A stretch of DNA of 64,000 nt, taken from Halorubrum salipaludis (lineage in GTDB: Archaea; Halobacteriota; Halobacteria; Halobacteriales; Haloferacaceae). Every line of letters starts with the position of its first letter. Position 1 is the stretch's first letter. The stretch spans positions 310,001-374,000 of the forward strand of contig NZ_NSKC01000001.1 of assembly GCF_002286985.1 (NCBI RefSeq), written 5' to 3'. Made by a program: the position numbers and the translations under genes. The notes beneath the pieces were generated by a model, which was given only the letters and a program-made list of their open reading frames with translations, searched no databases and had not been told where the DNA came from. Shown in pieces: positions 28,825-36,677 of this stretch.

Positions 28825-29472
28825 CTAGACGTACCCGTCGACCATGTTCTCGACGTACTTCGCGATCACGTCCACTTCGAGGTGCACGGGGTCGCCGACC
28901 GACTTCTGCGAGAGCGTCGTCAGCCGGTAGGTCGTCGGGATGACGGCCACGTCGAACGCTCCGTCCCGCTTCTCGGCGACCGTCAGCGAGATGCCGTCGA
29001 GCGTCACGGACCCCTTGTCGACGAGGTAGTCGGCGTGGCCCTCGGGGATAGAGAAGCTGAACCGCCAGTCCTCGCCGACGCGCTCGATCGCGGTCACCTC
29101 TGCGACCGTGTCGACGTGACCCTGCACGACGTGGCCGTCGAACCGGCCGTCGGCGGGCATCGCGCGCTCGACGTTGACCGCGTCGCCCTCGCGGACGTCG
29201 CCGAGGTAGGTCTTCGCGACGGTCTCGCTCGCGAGGAACACCTCGAACCAGTCGGCGTCGTTCGAGGCGCCGTCACCCTCCTCGCCGTCACCCTCGCCGC
29301 CGTGGCCGTACTCCTCGACCGTGAGACAGACGCCGCTGACGCTGATCGACTGGCCGTGGTGGAGGTCGTCGAACCCCTCGACCCCGTCGACGGCGATCCG
29401 GAGCCGGAGGCCGTCGTCGGTCGCGGTCCGCTCGCGGACGGTTCCGGTGTCCTCGACGATGCCGGTGAACAT
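28825..29472 (-). CDS. ribE: Riboflavin synthase (bacterial-type alpha subunit)
   Basis: A 215-residue enzyme made of two lumazine-binding barrels. It begins with the hallmark MFTGIVEDTG; each barrel has its own substrate motif: ISVSGVCLTVEE in the first, and VTLDGISLTVAE in the second, with HVVQGHVDTVAEV marking the junction. It dismutates two lumazines to riboflavin. An acidic Gly/Glu-rich insert (about residues 56-70) interrupts the first barrel. I chose ATG 29472, with TAATGT about 25 nt upstream. It is divergent from the small membrane protein gene at 29602. Confidence 0.92.
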   Translation of the reverse strand: MFTGIVEDTGTVRERTATDDGLRLRIAVDGVEGFDDLHHGQSISVSGVCLTVEEYGHGGEGDGEEGDGASNDADWFEVFLASETVAKTYLGDVREGDAVNVERAMPADGRFDGHVVQGHVDTVAEVTAIERVGEDWRFSFSIPEGHADYLVDKGSVTLDGISLTVAEKRDGAFDVAVIPTTYRLTTLSQKSVGDPVHLEVDVIAKYVENMVDGYV

Positions 29473-29601
29473 ACCGGATCTGGGCGCGCGCGACACATTA
29501 TCGGTTCGGTGTTCGGTCGGAGCGATCGCCGCCGACCGCGACGCGGACGCGCTCCGCCGACGCCGCGCCCCTTTTGACCCCCGGGAGCCAATCCGGTCGC
29601 A

Positions 29602-29931
29602 ATGAGGCTCGGACTGACCGACATGATCGGGCTGGCGGCGTCGCTGATCTTCGCCATCCCGCTCGCGAACTACGCGGTCATCCGGCTGTTCGCCGGCGAG
29701 GTGGCGCTCGGCGTCGGCCTGCTCGTCGTCGCCGCCGCGATGGTCGTGCTCCCGCAGTACTTCCTCGACCCGGGGCGGATCGTCCGGGGGCTGCTCGCGG
29801 GGCTCCTCCCCCGACAGCTCCGCGGGCTCGCCGGCCTCGACCCTGCGGACAAGAGCCCGTCCGACGCGGACTCGATCGACGGAGAGCAGACCGAGGCGAC
29901 GCCCGAGGACGCGACCGCGGTCGAGAAGTGA
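29602..29931 (+). CDS. Small membrane protein with acidic tail
   Basis: A 109-residue protein: two TM helices (about 8-28, IGLAASLIFAIPLANYAVIRL, and 34-52, around ALGVGLLVVAAAMVVLPQY), an amphipathic basic stretch (RGLLAGLLPRQLRGL) and an acidic Thr/Asp-rich tail. From memory it resembles a haloarchaeal DUF family (possibly DUF7533), with no known function. ATG 29602 is the first in frame. Gene order beside riboflavin synthase is not informative. Confidence 0.75.
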   Translation: MRLGLTDMIGLAASLIFAIPLANYAVIRLFAGEVALGVGLLVVAAAMVVLPQYFLDPGRIVRGLLAGLLPRQLRGLAGLDPADKSPSDADSIDGEQTEATPEDATAVEK

Positions 29932-29961
29932 GGGTTCCGCCGGAGGCGCGAGCGCCGTCTT

Positions 29962-31404
29962 TCACTCGCGCGCGGCCGGCGCGATCCCGAACGGATACTC
30001 GGCCAGCACCTCGTACCCGTCCTCGGTGACGGCGACGAGGTCCTCCAGCCGGACGCCGCCGATCTCGGGGTCGTACACGCCCGGCTCGACCGTCACGACG
30101 TGGCCCGGCCGCAGTTCGCCGGCCCCCGACAGCGACGGCGACTCGTGGAGGCTCACGCCCACGCCGTGGCCGGTGCCGTGGGTGAAGCCGACCTCGCCCT
30201 CCCCCGCGTTCGGGTCGAACCCGTACGCGCCCAACTCGGCGGCGGCCTCGCCGTGGACCGTCTTGGCCGGCACGCCCGGCTCGATCTCGTCGAGCGCGAC
30301 CTCGCGGGCCGACTCGACCGCGAGGTGAGCCCGCCGCTCCCAGCCGCCGTCGCCGTCGACGACGAACGTCCGGGTGAGGTCGCCGCGGTAGCCGTCGGGC
30401 CCGCGCGGCGAGACGTCGATCAGCACGGTCTCGCCCGGCCGGATCGGGTCGTCGCCGACGTAGTGGAGGTCGGCCGCCGACGGCCCGGCACCGATCGCGG
30501 TGTCGCCGGCGTCCCGGACGCCGCGGGCGGCGAGCGCCGCGTTCACGGCCCGGCGCAGGCGCTCGGTCGTCAGGGGCGCGCCCTCCCAGCGGAGGGGCGG
30601 TCTGCGGTCCGCGTCGGGATCGGCGTCCGCGTCCTGGTCCGCGTCGGGATCGGCGTCCCCCTCGACGACCGCGCTCTCGGCCAGCACGGTCTCGGCGCGG
30701 GCCATCCCGGCGACCGCCGCGCGCTGGACGCGCCGGAGTCGCTCGATCTCGCGGTCGGTCTTCCGCGCTCTGGCAGTCTCGACCGCGTCGGTCGACGCGA
30801 GCGCGTTGCCGGCTCGTTCGAGGTACACCGCCGCGTCGTGGGGGATCGACGGAGGAACGAGGAGGGTGGGGTCGTCGTCTCGTTCGGTGGCGGCGTCTCG
30901 GTCGTTCTCGTCGCCTTCTCCGTCCCCGAGCAGGTCGCGCACGGCGGCCGCAGCGCGCTCGCCCGCGTGGTCGCCGACGCGCTCCGTCCGTACCTCGCGG
31001 ACGACGCCGTCGTGGAACGCGGCGCCGTCGGCGCCCTCACCGCCGTTTCGAGTGCGCGCGCCGGCGACGAACTCCCGGTGGGCCTGCTCGCGGAACAGGG
31101 CGGGGGCACAGAGGGCGGCGCGGCCGGCGGCGTGGGCGTCGCGGTCGCCGCTCTCGGAATCAGGGTCGTCACTCTCGGCGTCGCGGTCGTCATCCGGAAC
31201 GATCACCAGCGCGTACGCCCGGTCCGGTCCAGAAAAACGCGTGAGGTACCGAAGGTCGTCGTCGAACCGGTCGCCGACCGCGACGAAGGCGGCGGCGTCC
31301 GCGGCCGCGACCGCCTCGGCGATCGGGGCGAGGTCGGTGCGGAGCGGGGAGAGTCGGTCGGAGTCGGACGAGCCCCCGCCCGCGTCGTCGCTCCCGTCGC
31401 TCAC
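29962..31404 (-). CDS. M24 family metallopeptidase (Xaa-Pro aminopeptidase-like)
   Basis: A 480-residue protein from GTG 31404, overlapping the helicase gene stop by 4 nt. The C-terminal pita-bread domain has all expected metal ligands: two Asp in VLIDVSPRGPDGYRGDLTRTF, His in FTHGTGHGVGVSLHE, and two Glu in VTVEPGVYDPEIGGVRLED. The N-terminal creatinase-like domain is expanded by acidic low-complexity inserts, including tandem DPDAD repeats (about nt 30598-30662). It should remove the N-terminal residue before proline from short peptides. Coupling with a helicase gene has no obvious functional logic. Confidence 0.88.
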   Translation of the reverse strand: MSDGSDDAGGGSSDSDRLSPLRTDLAPIAEAVAAADAAAFVAVGDRFDDDLRYLTRFSGPDRAYALVIVPDDDRDAESDDPDSESGDRDAHAAGRAALCAPALFREQAHREFVAGARTRNGGEGADGAAFHDGVVREVRTERVGDHAGERAAAAVRDLLGDGEGDENDRDAATERDDDPTLLVPPSIPHDAAVYLERAGNALASTDAVETARARKTDREIERLRRVQRAAVAGMARAETVLAESAVVEGDADPDADQDADADPDADRRPPLRWEGAPLTTERLRRAVNAALAARGVRDAGDTAIGAGPSAADLHYVGDDPIRPGETVLIDVSPRGPDGYRGDLTRTFVVDGDGGWERRAHLAVESAREVALDEIEPGVPAKTVHGEAAAELGAYGFDPNAGEGEVGFTHGTGHGVGVSLHESPSLSGAGELRPGHVVTVEPGVYDPEIGGVRLEDLVAVTEDGYEVLAEYPFGIAPAARE

Positions 31405-33245
31405 GGCTCGGGCTCGGGGACGGCCAGCTCCGCCTGCACCTCCTCGACGAGCTCCTGCGGGGGCTCGTCGCGGAGCTCGTTGAACAGGAGGACGCTGATC
31501 GGGAGCGTCGGGGCGCCGCTGATCAGGCTCTCCATGATCACGAGCCGCTCGCGGGCGCGGGACATCCCGACGTAGAACACGCGGCGCTCGTTGTCCGTGA
31601 GGACGGGGACCGGGCTCGTCGTCTTCGTGAACTCCTCGACGCCGTCCACGTCGGTCGGGTCGTCGATGGAGGCCGCCATCTGCTCGACCACCTTCTCGGT
31701 GAGGTCGGTCGCGACGAACACGTGGTCGGCCTCGCGGCCCTTCGCGGAGTGGATGGTGCCGACGCGGACGCGGGTCGGGTCCATCCCCTCGTAGTCGCCG
31801 CCGAAGTACGCGCCCATCGACTTCCGCTGGAAGCTCGTCACCTTCCGGACCATGTCGTCGGCGCTCGACGCGTCCGGCATGAAGGGGATGAACTCGTCGA
31901 GCTCGTCGACGGTCACCTCGATCTGGGCGACGTCGTCGGCGTCGGCCGCCTCCTCGCGGTCGTCGAGGAAGTCGTAGAACTCGTCGCGCTCGTGGGTGCC
32001 GAACGCCGAGTCCTGCAGCATGTCGGCGAGGCGCCGGGCCTCGAGCCCGTTCACGGGGTCGCCGGCGTCGGCCTTCTCGATGGCGCTGACGTAGTCTTGC
32101 ACGCGGTCGGTCCACATCCGACCGTCGGTCAGCATGGTGAAGGGGATCCCGTGGTCGATGAACTCGTCGATGAAGTCGAACATCTGGTAGCGCGCCCGGA
32201 ACAGGCACATCACGCTGCCTTCGTCGTCCTCGACGGTGTACCGGACGTTCCGGACGAGCTCGAGCATCGACGGCGACTCGATCGCCTCGACGGTGCCGCC
32301 CTCCTTGCGGGGGTGGAGGTCCTTCTCCTGCCGCTTGTCGATGTGGCGGATCTCGGCGTTGACGACGTTGAGGATCTCGGAGGGGAGCCGGTAGGAGTTC
32401 GGGAGCACCACGTCCTCGTCGACGTCGGTGTCCAAGAGGAGGTCGGGGTCGGCGCCCTGCCACGCGTAGACGACCTGGTCGTCGTCGCCGGCGATGAGCA
32501 CCTTCCGCATGTGGGGTTCCCACTCCTCGAAGACGTTGTACTGCAGCGTCGTGATGTCCTGGAACTCGTCGATGATCAGGTACTCGACGTTCGGGACGAG
32601 CGAGCGCTGGGCGACGCGTTCGAGCATGTCCGCGAAGCCGACCAGGTCGTGGTCGCCCTTGTAGCCGCGCCACGCGCGGATCGTCTCGGGGATGTCGATC
32701 CGGTCGTCGTCGGAAGGCCAGGTTGGCGTGTACTTGTTCCCCTGCTGGGCGTTGGGGTCCTCCTCGGGCGGGAGCCGGACCTCCTCGACGTTCCACTGGA
32801 AGGGCACGTCGTACCAGTCGGCCACGTCGCGCTCGGTGCGCTGGAGCCACTGCGAGGTGGCGATGATCTTGTTGCCGATGGTCGTCGACCGCGCGGTCCG
32901 GCGGCCGGCGCCGCCATGCTGGTCCTCGAACTCGATGCCGTACTCCTCGCAGAACGCCTCCTTGTCGTCCTCGCCGACCACGTCGCCGCGTGAGAGGTCG
33001 AGCAGCTCGTACGCCTTCGCGTGCATGGTACAGACGTTCCCCTGGAGGGTGCGGGGGGAGATGTCGAGGCGCTCGGCGAGGCGCTCGCGGATCTCGGCGG
33101 CGGCCGCGCGCGTGTACGAGACGACGAGCACGTCGCGGACGTCGGCGTCCTCGTCCTCGAGGATCCCCTCGACGCGGTCCAGAAGCGCCGTGGTCTTCCC
33201 GCTGCCCGGACCGCCGAACAGTCGCGTCACCGTGGGATCGGTCAT
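31401..33245 (-). CDS. UvrD/Rep-type superfamily 1 DNA helicase
   Basis: A 614-residue SF1A helicase. Walker A GGPGSGKT is at 11-18, motif Ia VSYTRAAAAEIRERL at about 43-57, motif II DEFQD at 226-230, motif III DDQVVYAWQGAD shortly after, motif V VRVGTIHSAKGREADHVFVA and motif VI RRVFYVGMSRARERL near the C terminus. It is shorter than Escherichia coli UvrD, with reduced 1B/2B domains. It is expected to unwind DNA in repair or replication-fork processing. A leaderless-like start at ATG 33245 is plausible. The M24 peptidase gene overlaps its stop. Confidence 0.9.
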   Translation of the reverse strand: MTDPTVTRLFGGPGSGKTTALLDRVEGILEDEDADVRDVLVVSYTRAAAAEIRERLAERLDISPRTLQGNVCTMHAKAYELLDLSRGDVVGEDDKEAFCEEYGIEFEDQHGGAGRRTARSTTIGNKIIATSQWLQRTERDVADWYDVPFQWNVEEVRLPPEEDPNAQQGNKYTPTWPSDDDRIDIPETIRAWRGYKGDHDLVGFADMLERVAQRSLVPNVEYLIIDEFQDITTLQYNVFEEWEPHMRKVLIAGDDDQVVYAWQGADPDLLLDTDVDEDVVLPNSYRLPSEILNVVNAEIRHIDKRQEKDLHPRKEGGTVEAIESPSMLELVRNVRYTVEDDEGSVMCLFRARYQMFDFIDEFIDHGIPFTMLTDGRMWTDRVQDYVSAIEKADAGDPVNGLEARRLADMLQDSAFGTHERDEFYDFLDDREEAADADDVAQIEVTVDELDEFIPFMPDASSADDMVRKVTSFQRKSMGAYFGGDYEGMDPTRVRVGTIHSAKGREADHVFVATDLTEKVVEQMAASIDDPTDVDGVEEFTKTTSPVPVLTDNERRVFYVGMSRARERLVIMESLISGAPTLPISVLLFNELRDEPPQELVEEVQAELAVPEPEP

Positions 33246-33373
33246 TGTCTACTCCAGAGTCCGACTCTCCTTAAACGCCGTGGCTCGGCCCGTTCCGGAG
33301 GGAACGCCGCGTCGGGCCGTCTCGCCGTCTTCCGTCGGGGGGTCGACATGGGCTCAGTCGGTCGCCGGCGCGC

Positions 33374-33532
33374 TCAGTTGCTCCGCGTCGCCCGCGCCTC
33401 TCGCACGTCGGCGCCGTCGCGGACGAGGTCCTCGCAGGCGGGGCAGACTCTGGGCCGATCGACCTCGTTCGGCGTGAACACCCGAACGTAGTCGGTCGTG
33501 ACGAACGAACCGCAGTTCTGGCAGGTCGGCAT
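33374..33532 (-). CDS. Zinc-finger microprotein (DUF7563-like)
   Basis: A 52-residue protein from ATG 33532 with two cysteine pairs, CQNC at 4-7 and CPAC at 30-33, forming a treble-clef or rubredoxin-like zinc site. The spacer carries SFVTTDYVRVFTPNEVDRPR, and the tail is DGADVREARATR. From memory this matches a very common haloarchaeal family (DUF7563). Function is unknown; such one-finger proteins are often regulatory. The longer open frame upstream is rejected because similarity begins at MPTCQNCG. AT-rich promoter-like sequence lies at 33550-33570. Confidence 0.8.
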   Translation of the reverse strand: MPTCQNCGSFVTTDYVRVFTPNEVDRPRVCPACEDLVRDGADVREARATRSN

Positions 33533-33620
33533 ACTCGCCACTATCGATTGATACCACATAATACTGCCGCCGACTATCGTCGAAAGAAAACCGCTAACCG
33601 GTCGTGCGACGCCGTCGGCG

Positions 33621-33803
33621 TCAGGTCGGACGCCAGTCGCACACGTCGCACTGCGCGGTTCCCTCGGGGTGTAGCGCACCGCATTCCGGACACTGAAGCT
33701 TGTTATAGGATCGCTCCCAGCGTACGATCTCCGTCTCGTGGCCGCGATCGGACAGGAACTCGTCGAACACGTCGTCGTCCGCGCTGGGTGCACTACTAGA
33801 CAT
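33621..33803 (-). CDS. Zinc-finger microprotein (HVO_0416-like)
   Basis: A 60-residue protein with an acidic N-terminal half (ADDDVFDEFLSDRGHETEI) and a C-terminal zinc site made of CPECG at 38-42 and CDVC at 52-55. It resembles a conserved haloarchaeal family named after HVO_0416. The leaderless start at ATG 33803 is backed by the strong TATA at 33828-33836. Function is unknown. It is the second zinc microprotein in 450 bp on this strand. Confidence 0.82.
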   Translation of the reverse strand: MSSSAPSADDDVFDEFLSDRGHETEIVRWERSYNKLQCPECGALHPEGTAQCDVCDWRPT

Positions 33804-33827
33804 GCATGCTAGTGAATGCCACGCGAG

Positions 33828-33836
33828 TATAAATAT
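33828..33836 (-). promoter_or_regulatory. Strong TATA box of zinc-finger microprotein gene
   Basis: ATATTTATA on the minus strand, centred about 29 nt before ATG 33803. It is among the strongest TATA matches in the GC-rich part of the window. Confidence 0.65.
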
Positions 33837-34010
33837 CTTGTTGTGGCTCTATCAATCTGCGAAAACGGCAACGAACGATCGACGATCGACGACAGAACTG
33901 TGCAAAAGCTATCCCGCGAACCGACACCCACCTGCGGCGGCGGCCCCGTCTCCGCGGCGGCGACGTCCTTCTGCGACGCCCCTTTCACGTCCGGGCGTGT
34001 GGGGGCCGGC

Positions 34011-34460
34011 ATGCCGACCGTCAGCGACACCTACATGGAGAACCGCCAGCGGGTCCAGCCGACCCACACCAACAACTACGAGTCGGCCCACGGGGGCAAC
34101 GTCGTCAAGTGGATGGACGAGATCGGCGCGATGTCTGCGATGCGCGCCGCCGGGGAGACCTGCGTCACGGCCAAGATCAACGGGCTCGACTTCAAGCGGC
34201 CGGTCCCCCAGGGCGACACCTGCATCGTCGAGTCGTACGTGTACGCGGTCGGGCGGACGAGCCTCCGGACGCGGATCCGCGCGTTCCGCGAGTCCCCCCG
34301 GACCGGCGACCGCGAGCTGACGACGGAGTCGTACTTCGTGTTCGTCGCGGTCGACGCCGACGGGGACCCGACGCCGGTTCCGGAGCTGACGGTGGAGGGC
34401 GAGCGCTGCCGGGAGCTGCGCGACGCCGCGCTCGCGGCCGAGCCGGACGGGGACCGCTGA
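34011..34460 (+). CDS. Acyl-CoA thioesterase, hot-dog fold
   Basis: A 149-residue YciA/BFIT-like thioesterase. After MPTVSDTYMENRQRVQPTHTN the hallmark HGGNVVKWMDEIGAMSAMRAAG carries the catalytic acidic residue in the central helix, followed by FKRPVPQGDTCIVESYV for the second strand region. It hydrolyses acyl-CoA thioesters, chain length not predictable. I chose ATG 34011 by family similarity. The roughly 200 bp between this start and the strong promoter at 33828-33836 holds nothing convincing. Confidence 0.85.
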   Translation: MPTVSDTYMENRQRVQPTHTNNYESAHGGNVVKWMDEIGAMSAMRAAGETCVTAKINGLDFKRPVPQGDTCIVESYVYAVGRTSLRTRIRAFRESPRTGDRELTTESYFVFVAVDADGDPTPVPELTVEGERCRELRDAALAAEPDGDR

Positions 34461-34491
34461 GGACAGCCCTCCCGGCGGAGCACCGCCGCGG

Positions 34492-35355
34492 TCAGTAGTC
34501 CCCCAAGACGCCCAGCCGCCGCGCCCGCCGCGTGGCGTAGTGGAAGACCACGTAGCCGCCGAGGAGGTAGCCGACGGCGACGGCGACGAGGAGCGCGAGG
34601 TCGGCGAGCCCGAACTCCCACAGCCGCACGCCGTCGACCATCGCGCGCTGGAGCATGGCGCTCCCGTGCGCCAGCGGGAGGAACCGCGTCCACGGCGCGT
34701 CGAGGACCGGTGCCGATATCAGCGCGATGAACCCGAACTGCAGCAGGTTCAGCCAGTTGCCGATCCGCTTGTACAGCACCGTCACGCCGCCGGCGGCGAA
34801 CCCCAGCCCCAGCACCGACGTGATCGCGAGCCCGGCAACGGGGACGACCGTGATCGGGTCGAGGCTGAGCCGGGTCCCGGTGAGTAAAAGCATGACGGCG
34901 AGCACGACCGCCGAGGTGAGGAACGTCCGGACCACCTTCGCGACCCCCTTCAGCAGGGCGACCGGCGCGAACCCGAACGGCGTGGTGATGTGTCGCTCCA
35001 AGGTCCCCCACTGCACCTCACTGCCGATGTCGTTCGACACCGACGAGTACGCGCCGACGGAGAGCGTCCACAGGAAGTAGCCGACGATGATCCCGGACAG
35101 CGAGTCCGTCAGCGCCTGCCCGGCCAGCAGCCGCCCGCCGTAGAAGAGGACGCCGAAGAAGAACAGCGCGACGACGATCCCGCCGATCGCGTTCGCCGGG
35201 TACCGGACGAAGATCAGGTACTCACGGTAGAGGACGGCCCGCGCGAGGTGGGAGTACGTGGCCGGCCGCGGGTCGTCGACGGGGTCGGCGGGGTCGGCGG
35301 GAGCCGAAGACCGGGCGCGCTCGGACCCGGACGCGGCTGAGCCGTCGCGGCTCAC
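34492..35355 (-). CDS. ABC-2 type exporter permease
   Basis: A 287-residue membrane protein with six TM helices and the ABC-2 features YREYLIFVRYPANAIGG (N-terminal amphipathic helix) and SSVSNDIGSEVQWGTLERHITTP before helix three. The N-terminal 30 residues are low-complexity. It overlaps the ATPase gene by 4 nt and forms a two-gene exporter with it. Substrate cannot be told; comparable pairs export drugs, lipids or peptides. Confidence 0.87.
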   Translation of the reverse strand: MSRDGSAASGSERARSSAPADPADPVDDPRPATYSHLARAVLYREYLIFVRYPANAIGGIVVALFFFGVLFYGGRLLAGQALTDSLSGIIVGYFLWTLSVGAYSSVSNDIGSEVQWGTLERHITTPFGFAPVALLKGVAKVVRTFLTSAVVLAVMLLLTGTRLSLDPITVVPVAGLAITSVLGLGFAAGGVTVLYKRIGNWLNLLQFGFIALISAPVLDAPWTRFLPLAHGSAMLQRAMVDGVRLWEFGLADLALLVAVAVGYLLGGYVVFHYATRRARRLGVLGDY

Positions 35356-36446
35356 GGCGACCGCCCCCGCGGCTCCGCGCCCGGCTCCGTCCCGGTGAGA
35401 TCGACGAACACGTCCTCCAGTTCGGGACGAACGGTCTCGATCGCCTCCACCGTGACCCCCGCCTCGCGGAGCGCGTCCATCAGCTCGTACAGGGCGTCGC
35501 CCGCGGCGGCGACCTCGACGGCCGTCGAGCCGGGTCGGTCTCGTCCGCCCTCACCGAGACCGGTCTCGACGCCCCGCACGTCGAACCGCTCGCGGAGGCT
35601 CGCCGCGAGGGCGTCGTCGATGTCGGCGCTGACGACGCGGACGACGTCGCGGTCGGTCCCCGTGAGGAGCGCCGCGACGGTGTCGTCGGCGACGATCCGT
35701 CCGTTCGCCATCATCACCACCCGGTCGCAGACGTCCTCGATGACGCCCATGTCGTGGCTGCTGAGGACGATGGTGAGTCCTTCCTCGCGGGCGAGTCGCC
35801 GGAGCTCCCGTCGGAGCGTCCGCGAGCTCTCGACGTCGAGCCCGAGCGTCGGCTCGTCGAGGAAGACGAGCTCCGCGCCGCCCGCGAGCACGCTCGCCAG
35901 CGACACCTTCTGTTTCATCCCCCGCGAGAGCTCTCGGACCGGCGTGTCGGCCTTCTCGGTCAGCTCGAGCCGGTCGAGCAGCCGGTCGTGCCGGGCCCGG
36001 ACCGAGTCCGGGTCGACGCCGGCGATCGTCGCGAAGTACCGCAGGTTCTCGCGGACGGTGAGCCGCCAGTAGTCATTACGGGCGCCCTCCAACATCGCGT
36101 CGACGTTCGCGTAGGCGGCCCGGCGCCCGTCGCCGACGTCGGCGCCGAACACCCGGACCGAGCCGGCGTCGGGGAGGACGATCCCGAGCGCGCACTTGAT
36201 CAGGGTCGTCTTGCCGGCCCCGTTCGGGCCGAGCAGGCCGACGATCGAGCCGCGCTCGACGGTCAGGCTGACGTCGTCGACGGCGAGGACCGAGTCGTCG
36301 CCGTCGCCGAACCGCTTCGAGACGCCCTCGATCGCCAGCGCCGGCGGGGAGGCGTCCGCCTGCTCGTCGTTGGACCGGGACTCGTCGAACCGGGACTCGT
36401 CGCGCCCGCGGGGACCACCGCGTTCGCTCGCCGCGCTGCGTGCCAT
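35352..36446 (-). CDS. ABC-2 exporter ATP-binding protein
   Basis: A 364-residue ATPase from ATG 36446 (a GTG one codon upstream is also open). Walker A GPNGAGKT is at 73-80. The signature is degenerate: LSRGMKQKVSLA has Arg in place of the first Gly of LSGG. Walker B is VFLDEPTLGLD and the H-loop SSHDMG. The C-terminal extension is of the DrrA/CcmA kind (VTVEAIETVRPELEDVFVDLTG). It drives the permease downstream. Transcription starts from a TATA at the centre of a 26-bp perfect palindrome (36463-36488), implying autoregulation or effector control of this exporter. Confidence 0.88.
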   Translation of the reverse strand: MARSAASERGGPRGRDESRFDESRSNDEQADASPPALAIEGVSKRFGDGDDSVLAVDDVSLTVERGSIVGLLGPNGAGKTTLIKCALGIVLPDAGSVRVFGADVGDGRRAAYANVDAMLEGARNDYWRLTVRENLRYFATIAGVDPDSVRARHDRLLDRLELTEKADTPVRELSRGMKQKVSLASVLAGGAELVFLDEPTLGLDVESSRTLRRELRRLAREEGLTIVLSSHDMGVIEDVCDRVVMMANGRIVADDTVAALLTGTDRDVVRVVSADIDDALAASLRERFDVRGVETGLGEGGRDRPGSTAVEVAAAGDALYELMDALREAGVTVEAIETVRPELEDVFVDLTGTEPGAEPRGRSP

Positions 36447-36462
36447 CACGGGACGGTACGTG

Positions 36463-36488
36463 CCGAGCGCGGATATATCCGCGCTCGG
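36463..36488. promoter_or_regulatory. 26-bp perfect palindrome overlapping the exporter TATA box
   Basis: Each half reads CCGAGCGCGGATA from either end (36463-36475 and its complement 36476-36488), with GGATATATCC at the centre. The centre lies about 29 nt before ATG 36446, exactly where the TATA box of a leaderless gene should be. A dimeric repressor bound here would block TBP. Confidence 0.7.
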
Positions 36489-36570
36489 GAAGGTCCCGGG
36501 GCGGGACGGTCTCAGACGCCCGGACGGGTCCGGAGAATCGATCGCAGACGGAGACGATATGAAACTTACA

Positions 36571-36677
36571 TTTTATAACCAATGACCGTGATGTACCTCG
36601 CGTCGCATGTGGGTGGTAACCTGTCACATGAGTCGGGGACGGAATCGAGTAGTCAATCATAACGAGGGGGAGGAACG
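36571..36677 (+). promoter_or_regulatory. Promoter and leader of lactate permease gene, with inverted repeat and Shine-Dalgarno site
   Basis: TTTTATAA (36571-36578) predicts transcription near 36600 and a leader of about 75-80 nt, unlike the mostly leaderless neighbours. The leader begins with CATGTG (36606-36611) and CACATG (36625-36630) in inverted orientation, and ends with the purine-rich GGGGGAGG (36665-36672) 5 nt before ATG 36678, a clear ribosome-binding site. Confidence 0.55.

Noticed and set aside
30598-30662. Tandem repeat near the M24 peptidase gene as a regulatory element
   Set aside because: It is in frame and encodes repeated DPDAD in an acidic linker of the peptidase.
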